The notes under the pieces were generated by a model, which had not been told where the DNA came from, made no database searches, and worked only from the letters and a program-made list of their open reading frames with translations. The position numbers and the translations under genes are program-made. 64,000 bases of DNA. Origin: Acanthococcus lagerstroemiae. Taxonomy: Eukaryota; Arthropoda; Insecta; Hemiptera; Eriococcidae. The stretch is from the NCBI GenBank assembly GCA_031841125.1, contig CM063107.1, positions 68,583,814 through 68,647,813 on the forward strand, given 5' to 3'. Below, in pieces: positions 37,801 through 49,635 of the stretch (position 1 is its first letter; the number at the start of each line of letters is the position of its first letter).

Positions 37801-39687
37801 CTTTTAGGCTTGTGTAACGCCAAAATGTAATGAAACTTCAACAAACTGAAAATGAATGAACATTTTCATGAACTAGATTTAGTGATCAAAACCACCGGAG
37901 AAATCACAATCTCAGAAATCAAAATTCTAGACGAAAATGAACAATCACAGTGAAATCGATCGATAAGTCTTGGGACGTATTTCATAAAAACTGAATTTTT
38001 GATGTTAAATAAAAAGTGCATCAGTGATGCTTAAAAACATCCTAAACGAATCTATACGGCCTCCGGTCCACCACAAATTTTCCTCCAAAACTCTAAGAAG
38101 ACATCACAAGAAAATGAAAATCAGAGTCAGGTTTTCCATTTTCAAATTTGACAATTTTCTCATACCTGAGTGGTATTTGGAAAATGAGTTACACCAATGT
38201 CGAATAATGTCCAATTATATTATATAGGTGAATGTCTCCATACATAATGACTCTCTTGTGCGAGGTTATAACTCTAAATTAGTGTTTTATAAGAAGTCCA
38301 ATTCATTTTTTTTTTTTTTTTTGAGCGGAAGAGAATAAAACAAAAGGAATTGTTCTCATATCGACCTTCATAAGTTAGTAAATGTTGAAGGACTATTAGA
38401 GAGGAAGTATTACCTCCCATCTGCTAAAAGTATGTGAATGAGGACCCAGTTTGACACCACCTTATACCGACAATATATTTCGTAGAAAGAAAAGGGAAGG
38501 GCTCGTAAGTAATAAAGTGACTCTCGCAGTCGATAAGAATGTAGGACCTCCTCTGTTATTGATTATTGCCGAAAAATCTGCTGGGTTCGGAGCTGGATTT
38601 TCTTACAATTAATTCTTACGAATCTCTTGTACCCTCTATCTACAATATAGCTACAAGTCTACACAATAAGGAAAGCCCATAGTCTGCAAGTCAAATTAGG
38701 GTGCACACCTCACATTTCATTAATCAATGAAGATTTCTTTTTTAGTTATGTCTAACTCCTTAAATAGGTGAAATGGTCGAGTATAAGCCTAACTCACAGA
38801 AAATTCACTTCATCTCTACTTCTGGTCTGCAGATTTCAGAACTCCAATTAGAACATAACCTCATCGTATTCTCATACCAATCTTTACTCTGGTTAATTTC
38901 CTTCTTTCCTTTCAATAATCCAATAATCAGACCTCCCCAGGTATTCACAACTCACAAGCTGAAAGTAACTTTAGTTCCTCGACAACCATAACTGGTTTTG
39001 TTTCTTCAATCCTGACTTGTTGTTTAACTAGCCAAGAGACAGCATTTCTCGAACTTAGCCTCTTAACTATACATATCATTATTTCCATTTCATTGCTTCC
39101 GGTGAAGGATGACTAACCTCATGTTGTATTTCAGAGTTACCTCTAAGATCCCAAATAACAAGTTCACAACGTTTTTGCGTTCTAGACTGTGGGATTCTTA
39201 CCAAAAAATCCACAAGTTAGCAAATGTGATATCATACTTCAGCACGAGAGAATGGGTAATACCCCATCATAATGTGCAAAAATTATGGAACTCTTTATCC
39301 GAAAAGGACCAACAGATGTTTGACTTCAACTTAGATAACATCGACTGGAATAAATACTTCAGAAATCATGTTAAAGGCATCAGACAATATATTATTAAGG
39401 ACACCATGGACACCCTTGAATATGCCAAGCAAAAACGCAAGAAGTAAGTGGAAATGTTGAGCCCAAACTAAATATTTTGTTTACATTAGAATTTTTCGGA
39501 CAGTTGATCGAAGAAAGTGATGGTTTTATAAAAACTGAATATGTACTTTGCTGCTCATGTAACATCCAATGTGCTAATACATATTTTATTGTGTTTCAGA
39601 TTGTTAATAACGCATTACCTAGTGGTGTTCATCTTGTTTTCACTAATGGCGTACTTCTTCTACCTTGTGCTCGGAGTCTTCTTATAA
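31846..39687 (+). CDS. FAR: Fatty acyl-CoA reductase, 10 coding exons
   Basis: Reduces fatty acyl-CoA to fatty alcohol with NADPH (family knowledge), feeding wax, cuticle lipid or pheromone synthesis on ER or peroxisome membranes. Coding exons: 31846-31973, 32146-32239, 32347-32595, 33807-33955, 34044-34153, 34479-34671, 35404-35560, 36089-36213, 39135-39443, 39600-39687. All junctions are GT/AG and all phases fit, giving 533 residues, a normal FAR length. Visible in the protein: NAD(P)-binding TGVTGFLG at residues 27-34, VVFHVAATVRFD about 117-128, catalytic YVYTK (Y216, K220), IFRPAI about 238-243, YGPTGIVAAAG in the reductase core, then the FAR_C domain with YFSTREW and NIDWNKYF. A hydrophobic stretch near 372-398 and a C-terminal one near 510-533 are likely membrane segments. 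No frameshift or premature stop was seen. Introns 3, 6, 7 and 8 carry transposons or repeats. The start used is the first ATG of exon 31838; an upstream start is possible (see 19377). The paralogue is not assigned. Confidence 0.93.
32831..33047 (+). mobile_element. tRNA-derived SINE, full-length copy in FAR intron 3
   Basis: The most complete copy: tRNA-like head (TGGCCGAGTCGATAGCGCG, GGGTTCGAGCCC), linker, then the central domain ACGTCTCTGAGGTAATGCTC and tail (CAGGGCTCGGGTTGAGAG) ending AGAAGAGAAG. Same strand as FAR, between exons 3 and 4. Confidence 0.78.
33050..33360. repeat. GATTGGTTGCAAATC repeat cluster, FAR intron 3
   Basis: Repeated GATTGGTTG(C/T)AAATC, GGAACT and GAGGTAATG words, some inverted (GCAACCA). 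Related cluster at 34830-35150 in intron 6. Confidence 0.5.
33366..33723. mobile_element. hAT MITE with perfect 8-bp target duplication (FAR intron 3)
   Basis: Starts CAGGGACGCACCTAAGAG and ends CGGTACTTCCCTG; flanked on both sides by AGCTCTCT (33358-33365, 33724-33731). A 13-base G run follows the left terminus, then TAAAAATT. Interior CCCAAC/TTGTTGG motifs repeat several times. Confidence 0.82.
34830..35150. repeat. GATTGGTTGCAAATC repeat cluster, FAR intron 6
   Basis: Worn tandem copies of a ~60-base unit (GAGCTCTCTGATTGG, GGCAAACT, GAGGTAATGGTGGCGA) matching intron 3. Confidence 0.5.
35729..35955. mobile_element. Long palindrome / MITE in FAR intron 7
   Basis: About 100-base arms, GGTAAAGAATCAAAACTC to CAGGAATATCTTTGCTGCGC on the left and the inverse on the right, with a ~30-base loop. 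The arms differ at few positions, so it is young or kept by conversion. It would form a strong hairpin in the pre-mRNA between exons 7 and 8. Confidence 0.65.
36805..37589. mobile_element. Penelope-like inverted-repeat block nested in a hAT MITE
   Basis: Flanked by a 10-base direct repeat CTTGAAATCT (36795-36804, 37590-37599). Inverted arms of about 90 bases run from CTATATTTAGGATGTGCC (36807) to the ATCATCAGTGGAGTA region, mirrored at 37465-37550. Internal direct repeats of about 90 bases (36894 and 37070, spacing about 175). The right arm has CTGATGA (37472-37478) and CGAAA (37491-37495), reminiscent of Penelope terminal repeats with hammerhead cores (family knowledge). No RT frame, so non-autonomous or a remnant. 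Confidence 0.5.
37164..37409. mobile_element. Inverted-repeat MITE nested in the Penelope-like block
   Basis: Ends GACGCTGTTCAGCAAAGG and the inverse of GACGCTGTTCAACAAAAAGG, with CAACTA(G/A)CA next. Comparing the two internal repeats of the host block shows an uninterrupted copy at about 36980 (TTACAAACGTGTTTG) and the filled one here, so this is the youngest layer of a three-level nest. Confidence 0.65.
37713..39134. other. FAR intron 8, right half
   Basis: AT-rich with one T run (38308); no extra exon needed, since exon 8 joins exon 9 in frame. Confidence 0.55.
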
Positions 39688-39773
39688 TTTTATACTTGTG
39701 ATATGGATGTTCTGACAGTACCATGGAAACATATACCGCCAGTTCATTTTCATTTTTGACTGATTTTTTTGTT

Positions 39774-39779
39774 AATAAA
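39774..39779 (+). terminator. FAR proximal poly(A) signal
   Basis: AATAAA 87 bases after the FAR stop codon, in an AT-rich 3' UTR. It could give a short 3' UTR form. Confidence 0.5.
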
Positions 39780-39893
39780 AATTTAATTTAATATATTATT
39801 GATTTGTTCTGAAAATGTAGGACCCTAATAATTTATTTTAGAAACGCGTCGAACGTTTTATTGTAAATATGTATACACATTGAAAATATAACC

Positions 39894-39899
39894 AATAAA
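39894..39899 (+). terminator. FAR distal poly(A) signal
   Basis: AATAAA about 210 bases after the stop, followed within 20 bases by a GT/T-rich stretch (TGTTTGTTTTT), the usual downstream element. This makes it the better candidate cleavage site. Confidence 0.55.
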
Positions 39900-41473
39900 A
39901 GATTCATGTTTGTTTTTGAACATTTGCTTAGTTCTTTCAAGAATATGTAAAAAGAAGAAGAGGTAGGTATAAAAACTGATAGTAAATTTTACCCAGGTAG
40001 GTATACAGCACGCTTTTCGAAAGTCAGACACCGAAGAAAAAGTTCGGGGTGAAATCTGAGGACAGGCATAATTGATTGACTGCGAAACAAATGAACATCA
40101 TACATTCAAAATCCCTCAAAATTCGCATAGATTTCGCCTCTTTAGAAGTTCAAACAGTGTCCTTATTACGAAAAGTCAATTTGCAGAGGTTAACGATAAC
40201 AAAGCGGATAAAGTCATAAGAGTACCTAATACCTTTTTTCTGTTTCTGCATTACAAGAGTATTCATATTGAGTACGTTGAAATCCACAGCTATTAACTCC
40301 ATTTTCAGTCTACAAGGAACCGATGAAACAATTGGGCGTGATAATTTCATCACCAAATCGATAATCCAACTGACCAACTGCCAAAAAACTGATAAGCAGC
40401 TTACAACTAACAACAGCCGAGATTTGAATGAAACTGACAAACAGCCTAAATATGGAACTCACCGATAGTCCAAAACAGCCCCATAGACAGAAAAAGAGGG
40501 CCTGGGGGAAATTCCACGGGCCCCCTCTCCTTCCAGTTCATTTTATTCTTTTGTCAGATCGGAAAAAATTATAAGCTACAGGATAAGAGGTTTCTTTCAT
40601 GGTGTAAGGAGTGACTGCTGATTTGATGGCCTTTTAAAAATATCGGGCTCCCTGAAAGTCCAGGCCCGGGGTATTTTTCCTTCCCCCCTCTCGTCAGGAT
40701 GGGTCCAAAATTAAGGAAAGGTCTAAAATTGACGAACAATTTATAATAAAATCTATTCAAGATTAACTGAGTCCGACCCAAAACCACGAAAAATTGTCCA
40801 AACTTCGATCAAAAATTACTAGGGCTGTAGCGAAGCAAATTTGTTGAAGTGCGACAATCAAACATTTTCCGACCTCTGGTCACTGATGTACTAGAAAGGT
40901 TAGTTTTCGGGGCCATGGGTGCAGTTTCTGGGAAGCCACTTTGGCATGCGTGCATGGCCATATGCCGCTCCACCAAACATTCTGAATGTTAGGAAAAAAA
41001 GAATTCCTAGGATACGTAAAATTTGCCAACTGAGCACCTGAAATTTCCACTTTGCCAACTCTGGAAGATAATGAGAGAACTACCTCCTATGCTCCTCTAA
41101 AAATAACCAAAAAGAAGAAAGGTCAAACGTAACCGAAGAGACCCAAGTCCAACCAAAAACGACTGCGAAAAGATTAAAACTAATCAAAGAAACGTGAATT
41201 GAGAAAGAGCAAAAACATCTTGGAGGAACATAATTTGTAAAACGACCTCATATTTGATCAAAACTAATCAACAATAGTCAAAATGACCAAATCCGACCTT
41301 ACTGGTCGGACACGACCAAAAACAATCTAAATAAATTATAATTACCGAATTTAGCGACCTTTGGAACCAATTACTGGATACCTATATTAAACTTTACAAA
41401 ATACTAGAATCCTCCCCTCATTGCATGGGCCTCAATTACAAATGTGGGGTAAATAGACGAAAGGAGGAAGGTG
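39900..41473. other. Intergenic after FAR
   Basis: Apart from the repeat at 40880, only unrecognised short frames. Confidence 0.5.
40880..40965 (-). repeat. Inverted relative of the 24.9-kb repeat
   Basis: Shares TTTGGCATGCGTGCATGGCC, CGGGGCC and CCACCAA with the inverse of 24880-24965. A partial copy of the same dispersed element. Confidence 0.5.
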
Positions 41474-41481
41474 AATAAGCC

Positions 41482-41660
41482 CAAGGGCGGATCCAGGAAA
41501 AAATTCCAGGGGGGTTACAATATGATTCTAGTAGAAATATTTGAAAAGTAATACAGGTTGGCAGGTGTAAATGTAATGTGCGATTCATAAAAAAAAATCG
41601 CCGAATTTCGGGGGGGGGGGCTGGTTTAACCCCCAAAACCCCACCTTGGATCCGCCCCTG
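41482..41660. mobile_element. hAT MITE with perfect 8-bp target duplication
   Basis: CAAGGGCGGATCCAGG at the left and the inverse of CAGGGGCGGATCCAAGG at the right; AATAAGCC flanks both sides (41474-41481, 41661-41668). 179 bases, with a 10-base G run. Confidence 0.85.
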
Positions 41661-42227
41661 AATAAGCCCCATAAACGATATAACTCTGTGAAGTGGTAAA
41701 GTAGCAGCAGAAGATGATTATTATCTCCATAAGGTCTGTGCATTTGTGTTAAAAAGTAATAATTCTTAACGGAGATATCTTGAACTCCATTTTGAGCAGT
41801 TCTAATCCAGATACAAGAAAATTGCTAATGACATAATTTATGGGACATTGGGTGCAAAATCTATTGCAAATAAAAAAAACGCTAGCTCAAGAGGACAAGT
41901 TTCACGGGAAATTGAAAAAAATGTGAAAATTTTCCGATAATTTGTACTAAACTTGATTTTATGAACACTCTGTAAATCGATTCCGACCATTTTTTTCTAT
42001 TGTTACCACAACTGCCCTCTACTATTCCCTACTGGTACCATTTTTCTATTTATCTCCAGCAGTGAGAAGAAAAATAAATTTCAAATATGGAAAAAATTTC
42101 AGAATTTGACCATAACTCAGCCTCTTTAAACGCACGAGTATGCAAACATATCTACACATTGTCGGATAGGCGGATGTAAGGGGGTTATTGCAAAAGAGAC
42201 ACCCTGTATTGCCGAAGTGGGTTTAGC

Positions 42228-42272
42228 CACTTTATAAAATGACTCGCCTTTTGTGAGTCATTTTATAAAGTG
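42228..42272. repeat. Perfect 18-bp hairpin
   Basis: CACTTTATAAAATGACTC and its exact inverse around a 9-base loop, next to GAGACACCCTGTATT, a motif often seen at insect MITE ends. Confidence 0.65.
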
Positions 42273-42469
42273 ACGGTTTTCACACTGCGTATCCGACAAG
42301 TAACATAATGTCTCGGAATTTCATTAAATGACGGATTTCACAATTAACATACGAGTATATACGGACAAGGGAAAGCCAATAAAATAAGAGGAAGGAAGGG
42401 GAAACGAAGGAATGGACTAAGGAAGTGGAAGTAGAAAGGAGCCGGGAAAATAAGATCTTAGGCCCTCAA

Positions 42470-44225
42470 CAATGAAGGAGGAAATCCACAAATTACATAT
42501 TGGTAACGGCGAAAAAGGGGAAAGCCACAGGGCCAGACGGAATGGAAAACGAGGTACTGAGAATACTGGCGGATGTCCTTGCACCTTCATGGCTACACTG
42601 TTCAGTAACTGCGTTTGAACTGGATATACACCAACGCAAAGGCACCAGTTGGAAACAATTTTGTTATGCAGAAAAGGATAGGAGTGATGTGAATAACTAC
42701 AGACAAATCAATCTCTCGTCAAACATTAGCAAATTTTTTTTTTTAATTTTGGGGGGGGGGTAATTTTGAAAAATTGAACATACTAGACCTTGGATCGAAA
42801 TCAACTAACTAAAGGAGCAAGGGGGTTTCTGGAAGGACTACTCGGACGTCGACCACATCTTCGCACTGAACCAAATTTTGAAGAAAAAAAAAACAAGAGA
42901 GTATAATATGCCACTGAATCTCATGTAGATTTCAACAAGGCATTTGACTCGGTCAAACACACTGGGTGGTAAGGGAAGCACTAGGTCAACAAGGCGAAAA
43001 AGGGGATGTGGTAGAGGTACTCAAAAAAATTAATGAAAAAACAATAGCCTACGTCAGGCTGGACAGTGTTGGGGAAGAATTGGAAATACACAAAGGGGTA
43101 GAGCAAGGGGATCCGCTCTCTCCGAACCTGTTCAATACAGTTTTGGAAGACACTTTTAGAAACCTGAATTGGGAGGGGAAAGGCGTGAAGATCAATGGTC
43201 AATGCGGTTCTCAAATGACATTGTATTGCTAGGTAATGACCTGATGCAGACTATGGCCAAAGATCTTAACACCAAAAGCGGTAGGATCGGACTGACAATG
43301 AATGTTACAAAGACCAAGGAAATGACGAACATCCAGACCGAAAAATTTATGGTGGGAGGCTTGGAAATAGAAACGATTACCGATTACAGTTACCTGTGGC
43401 AGCAAGTGGCATTCAGAGAAAGGGAAACGGAAGCTGAGAGCAAGGACAACTAAGGCTTGCACAAGCTTCTGAACACACAAGGAAATACTGAAAAACAACT
43501 TACCCATGAGGAAAAGAAATAAAAACTAGACAGATGTGTGATATCCACCCTTACCTACGGAGCCTAAATTTGGTTACTAACCAGGTCGCAATGGGGTAAT
43601 CTGAGGACAACGCACTTCAGAATGCTACGAAGTATTATGAAAATAAGAAGTAAATATAAAGTAAGGCCTAGTCTGAGGTCTGGTTGGCTGAGTGGACAGC
43701 GCGTTGGTCTCGGAATCCGAAGCTCCCAGGTTGGATCCCGCGTAGCAATTCGTCAGATTTCGACCCAAAGGGCTAAGACAGCCCTAGCAGTCTCCCCGAC
43801 GTCTCTGAGGTAATGCTCGAAATGGCGGATTCCAGGTATCGGGTTGTAAACAACCCCCCAGCCACTGATGCGATGCCCGAAAGGATAGTTTCCGGTGCTG
43901 GGGGTGCGATGTCATAAGGGTCACCTTATACAAGACCCGGAAAACAACAGGGTCAAGCGACTTCGGATGGGGGATTAAGAAAGCAAAACTAGTTCAGCGG
44001 GGTAGATGGCGAGAGGTGCAGAAAAATGGGGGGAAAGTAGCTGAGATTCCCGAGAAAGTAGAAAAGGAAAACCGTTAGACCACCCAAAAGGTGGAGGGAT
44101 GAGTTGGCGAGGGAATTCTGGTTACTATGTAAGAGAAATGGTAGGGATAGGGGGTGATGGAAGAAGACGATGGACTCCCACACCCGCAAATGGGAGCAAT
44201 CGACGGCATGACGACCTCCACACAA
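42470..44225 (+). pseudogene. RTE-type LINE reverse transcriptase, decayed and split by a SINE
   Basis: RT motifs in order: EEIHKLHIGNGEKGKATGPDG (42480-42540, finger domain), DVNNYRQINLSS (about 42690), FNKAFDSVKH (about 42940), GVEQGDPLSPNLFNTVLEDTFRNL (43095-43165), RFSNDIVLLG (about 43205; the catalytic F-A-D-D has become F-S-N-D), then the C-terminal WLLTRSQWGNLRTTHFRMLRS (about 43570-43630). After the SINE at 43675-43848 a further piece with RPPKRWRDEL-like residues in shifted frames runs to about 44225. The endonuclease is missing (5' truncation). A poly-G run (42751-42760) with a T run breaks the RT. The altered catalytic aspartate and many frame breaks make it dead. Confidence 0.8.
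43675..43848 (+). mobile_element. tRNA-derived SINE inserted in an RTE LINE
   Basis: Head GTCTGGTTGGCTGAGTGGAC, degenerate B box (AGGTTGGATCCC), shortened linker, then the central domain and CAGGTATCGGGTTG. LINE-derived sequence continues on both sides, so it jumped into the RTE copy. Confidence 0.72.
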
Positions 44226-45869
44226 TCGGGGTCAAAATATCCTACGAATATAAGGACGTAATTAAAAAATAAAAATATAAGAGTAAATAATTTTTATTCA
44301 GCAAGTACTTTCAAGATGACAAGGCTCCTCTTGAAAAGTTCCGCAGGGAAATTGTTTCTTGCTCCCTTATTTCCACCGCTCATGGTTTCCAGCCGAATAT
44401 TATTCGATGCCTAAAAATTCATATTCCTTTTTGTCTCGTAAAACGTGCGAGGCTGGGAAAAGGCCATACAGCCACCTACCAAATGACGACATTAAACTCA
44501 AAAACCTCTGATAACGGCAACGCGATAAACCTTGATAGCCTTTATTACGTCAACTATTGGAAAATGCATGTTATTCTTGAAACGTAGGGGGTTGAAATGG
44601 CTGAAATCGCAGTTCAACTTGAACGGATTTGGACAAAGACAAAGCCGCATTTAGGTGCAAAAAATATAACTGTATCAAAATAAACAACTGAAATTTATTT
44701 TCGAACTTCGGAAAACCAAAAAAGAATTATCGCCGATGGGGGAAAATTCAAAATTTATCCAATAACGAGTGTATCTAATTTTATTGAACGTAAAATGTCT
44801 CTCACGTATAGATTGAGCCGGCGCGCGCAACCTTTCCCTCAGCGATGAGGAAAACTCCTACCGGGGTTGGCTTTCAGCAACTGTGTTTCACTTTCGTGAA
44901 TTTCAGTCTGCGAAGTAATGCCGTTGCAAAGGTAACGTTTCAAGGTGAAAATGATTCAACACTATCGGTGGTTTTTTATATTCACGTAACTAACTTGGAA
45001 GTTATTAAAAAAACAAACCAATTCAAGATATATTCGATATGAGACTCTGACGCCTACTTTGTAATATTTTTCAATCATTTTTTTTTTTTTTTGGCTATAT
45101 ATGAATGCAAACTTCGTTTAAAAGTAAGTAATTTCAACGACTACACGGTTTTATGACGTAGAAACACTAAAATAAGTTCTATCAACTCGTAAGGTTCGCA
45201 ATTCAGGGCTCACGTTTTGACACCGGCCTGTGTTCGGTGTAGTGTCCACAACGGGAAATTTTTTTTAGGAATTTTTGTATCATTCGAAGGCTAACCATTT
45301 CACGCATTCACACCGGTAATGGAAGTATTCATTGTCAGAAATTTTAAATTGGAAGAAAACACTAAACTGCAGTGGCATTGGATTTCCACAACTTGCCAAG
45401 ATCCTTGAAGTGACTATATGAAGCAAAAATAGCGAAGATGTACATTTAAGAAATTGTTAACCTCTAAACCTAAAGAGACGCAGTTTCAATAAGTACTTCG
45501 AGGTGTTGGGAAATACGATAAATGAAATATGAACGATGCCCAGACTTTGGGCGACTGATATTTATTATGGATAATGACGACACTAATGAACACTCACAAC
45601 ACATATAGAAAATTAAACACAATGATTCGAATGTCAAACCGAGCAGTAAATTACAGAAATATTATAAATAAATACTTGACTTATGTTCATCCTCTGTACA
45701 GTACCGGAATCGTAAAATGTGATTTTGAATTACTATAATGAATGTTTATGAGCATTTTAGAATTTAAAAAAGAGAGGTGAAATAACGCAACCCTTTTTAT
45801 AGTAGCGTCAGAACGAAGAGGTACAGGGGTATATTATATCCACCCAAAAAACTTGGGGGAAGAAGTGAT
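44226..45869. other. Intergenic between two LINEs
   Basis: AT-rich, one T run; no gene seen. Confidence 0.5.
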
Positions 45870-46886
45870 GATGATAAGGTAATCAGACTTACGACCGGTT
45901 TGATGAAGCTTTCCATTTCTCCCTATCTTGTGCAAGTTCTTTCATTTCCTAATAACACCTACCTTTGACATCCTTGATTTTTGTTGAACATACTGGAATC
46001 TTTGCCGACCTACTCAAGTCTTTTCTTCCACTTTTCCTTCTAGCAGCAGTGATATTATTCCTGGGTGTCTCAAATTATGCCCTATTAGTTTATCTTTCCT
46101 CTTCAGACAATTCCAAATATCCATTTTACCGCCTACTCTGTTAAGTACCTCCTCATTTCTTACCTTATTCGTCCGTTTGATGCTAAGTATCCGTCTATAG
46201 CACCGCATCTCAAAAGCTTCGATCCTTCTCGTCTCTGGTTTTCGTATGGTCCAAGTTTCACATCCATAGCAGAACAATTTTTTGATTTCCAGATTTATTT
46301 TTGATTTAAAAAGATTACTTTTTCAATAAAATGCTAATTTGGCTTGCGCTATTCTACTACTAATATCCCTTTTACTCTTTCCATCTTCTGTTATTTTACT
46401 CTCTGAGTAGCAAAATTCGCTTACGTCCTCAATCTTTTCCTGCTTAATGTTTATATTTAAGCTATCATGTTCACATAGATTATATACCATTACTTTAGTT
46501 TTATTTTTATTTATTCCCATACTCTATGCTCAAAATCTCCTCCATTCCATTTAAAATGTTTTCCAAATCAATACTCATTTCAGCTAATAAGACAATATCA
46601 TCTGCAAACCTGAGTATCTTTACTCGCTCTCCATGTATGGTGACACCTGCTTCAAATTATTCTTTTATTTCTTTTATGGCCCACTCTGTGTATAGATTAA
46701 ATAATACTGAAGATAAGGAGCATCCTTGAGCTTGCCTTACACCTTTTTCTATATTAGCCTCCCCTTTCCCTCTTTCTACGCTTAATGTGGCTTTCTGTCC
46801 TTTATATAAGCTTAAAATAACTTGTCCATCTTTAAATTTTATTCCTATCTTTTTTATAATATCAAACATTTTATCCCATTTAACAT

Positions 46887-47394
46887 AAGCGATAAAACTG
46901 TGACCAGGTTCGCTAGTGTCGACTCCTGAAAAGGTGATCAAGGGTTGATGTTCCCATAAGAATACAAGTAAAATTGGTAAACTTTAAAGCTTTCATAATT
47001 ACGGAAAACAGGTCTTTGAGTCATATAACACGTCAAATTGAAGCTTAAAGTCTCTAGTTTATGATGAAAGGTAATTTAATGCATTTTATTTGCTCCAGTT
47101 AGATGAATACGTTGATTTCCAAATTACAGTTTTTCTCATGGAAGTTTACCATTGGTAAAACCGCGCTTGTAAACAACTAATAAATAGAAAATGGAGCTAT
47201 ATCAAGTTCATAAATGAAAATTAGTGACCTCAATCTCTAAATTAATCTATTATATGATCCGAGATAACATTTTATTGACTAGAAAAAGCGAATTCAAGTT
47301 GCATGTATTCTTATGGTGATAATGTCCATGATTACCTTTTCAGGAGATTTCACGGCAGGGTAACCAACTACGGAAACTCTAAGTTTTAGCGTTT
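46887..47394. mobile_element. Inverted-repeat element inserted in RTE reverse transcriptase
   Basis: Ends AAGCGATAAAACTGTG and the inverse of AAACGCTAAAACTTAG, then matching CTCCTGAAAAGGT(G/A)ATCA on both arms. The LINE codons on each side (DIEKAFDN and VKWDKMF) are contiguous in the family, so the empty site is known: AT at both ends (46885-46886, 47395-47396). 508 bases without a transposase; superfamily not assigned. Confidence 0.75.
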
Positions 47395-49428
47395 ATTGTC
47401 AAAAGCTTTTTCAATATCAACGAATGCCATACATGTATCCTACCCCTTTTTGAGTCTCCTATCTACAATTAATCTCAGGGCTAATACTGCTTTCCTAGTA
47501 CCTCTACTTTTTCTAGATCCGAACTGATCATCTCCTAATTCTGCATCTTTTCTATTCTCCATTCTCCCGTAAATTATCCTAGTTAATGTTTTTTACGCAT
47601 GCGAAAAAAGACTAATTGTTCGATAATTTTCGCACTTGTCTGCTCCTGCATTTCTTAGTATAGTTACAATAGCACTCGTTTTAAAGTCCTCTGGCATTTC
47701 CCTTTTATCATAAATATAACATACTAATTTGTATAATTAATGAAGTGCATATTCTCTTAAGTTCTGTAATAATTCAGCTGGTATCTCATCCACTCCTAGA
47801 GCTTTCCCTTTCTATAAATCTCCCAGTTCTTTGTCAAATTCACCTCTTAAAATTGAATCTCTCATCTTCTTTCACATCTTCCTCCCTCTCCATTCGTATC
47901 TCTTCATCCCTCTATTATACTATATAGTCCTTCTACATACTCTACCCACCATTTCACTTTTCGTTCAGCTGTTTAAATAGGCTCTCCCTCCTTATTTGTT
48001 ATTATTACTTACTTTCTTCCTTCTTTCTCCAAACACTCCAGTTCACTTTTCTATAGGCCAAGTCTATTTGTCCTTTATTTACAAACTCTTCTATCGTATC
48101 ATTTTTTTCTTACATCCATTCCTCTTTTGTCTTTCCACACTCTCTCTTTATTTCATTCCTTAACTTTTGATAAGCTAGTCTACCTTCCCTATAGTTTGCA
48201 TTCTTATATTTTTTTCGTTCATCCATTTGCCTGAGGATTTCCTCCTTCATCCATGGTTTCTTGTCTTCTCTCTTAGTTTTACCTAGATTTTCTTCTGCTG
48301 ACTTTAATATTCCCTCCTTTATTTTACCCCACTCTTCTCCACACTGTTAATTTCCAGAGTTTTTTCAGCCTCTAATTTTAATACAATATCCTCTTAATAT
48401 TTCTCACTAGGATTGATATTTTCCAACTTTTTCAAATTCCATCTTTTTACCTCTTATTTTCTACCAAGTTCCTTCAGTTTAAGCCTACATTTCATTACTA
48501 CCAAGTTATGATCACTGTCAATATCGGCTTCCGGATAAGTTTTACAGTCTAATATTTGATTCCTAAAACGTTGTTTTGTAATAATACATATAATTAATTT
48601 GACATCTACCTTATTCGTTACCTGGACTCTTCCACGTATACCTTCTTCTATAATGATTTTTAAATTGAGTATTTCTTATAACTAAGTTATACTTCGCCCA
48701 AAACTGTATCAAACGATCTCCTCTTTCACATATTTCTAATTCCTAATCCAAAATCCCCAACTATATTACCTTCTTTTCCTTCACCAACTCTAGCATTCCA
48801 ATCATCCATAATAATAAGATTTTCTTCGCCTCTAGCAGGCTTCATAAGTCCTTCTAATGTTTCATATACCTCCTCAATTTCTTCGTCCTCGTGAGTATTA
48901 GTAGACATATACACTTGTATTATTGTTGTAAGAACTGGTTTGGTATTGATTTTCATCAAGATTAACCTTTCACTCTGTTGTTTATAATATATAACTTTAA
49001 TAACAATTCCGACGCCTGCTTGCCCTTTTATTAATTTTGTGTTTACTATCCTAAAGTCTCCTGACCAAAAATCATTCTCCTCTTTCCACTTTACTTTACT
49101 TATTCCAACTATTCCTAGGTTCAGCCTCTTCATTTCTCTTTTAAGATTCTCTAATCTTCCAACGCCATTCAAGCTTTTTACATTCCAAGTTCCTATTTTC
49201 ATTGTGGCTTTCTTTTTAAAACTTTCCAATGATGCTGCTCCCCCAGGCAGCTCCCTCCCGGACATCCAAATGGGGCGCTTTTTACGTCTGGAAAAATTAT
49301 TTACCTGTTGGAACGCCATCGTCAGTAATTAATACTTGGAAAGGCTACATTTCCTGGAAAGACATACTGTTGTAGGTTTTCATTGCTTCCAACAGGGTTT
49401 ATCTGTCGGAGTTGCGTTCTCCTAGGTA

Positions 49429-49594
49429 CAGTGGTGTAGCCAGACTTGGTATGAAGGGGGGGGAGGGGGTTCATTTCATTTTTACAACATTACAGGTGTA
49501 ATACTTACTATTACCAGAATAAATTTTAATTTCTTCACATTTTCGGCTGATGTCGGGGGGGGGGTGTCAGACCTCTTCAGACCCCTCCCCCGTA

Positions 49595-49634
<40 letters not shown>

Positions 49635-49635
49635 G
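49429..49635. mobile_element. hAT MITE with (AT)n interior, perfect 8-bp target duplication
   Basis: Starts CAGTGGTGTAGCCAGACTTG, ends in (AT)n then CCCTG. CCTAGGTA flanks both sides (49421-49428, 49636-49643). It lies in the 5' region of the RTE LINE and holds two G-rich runs. Confidence 0.78.
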
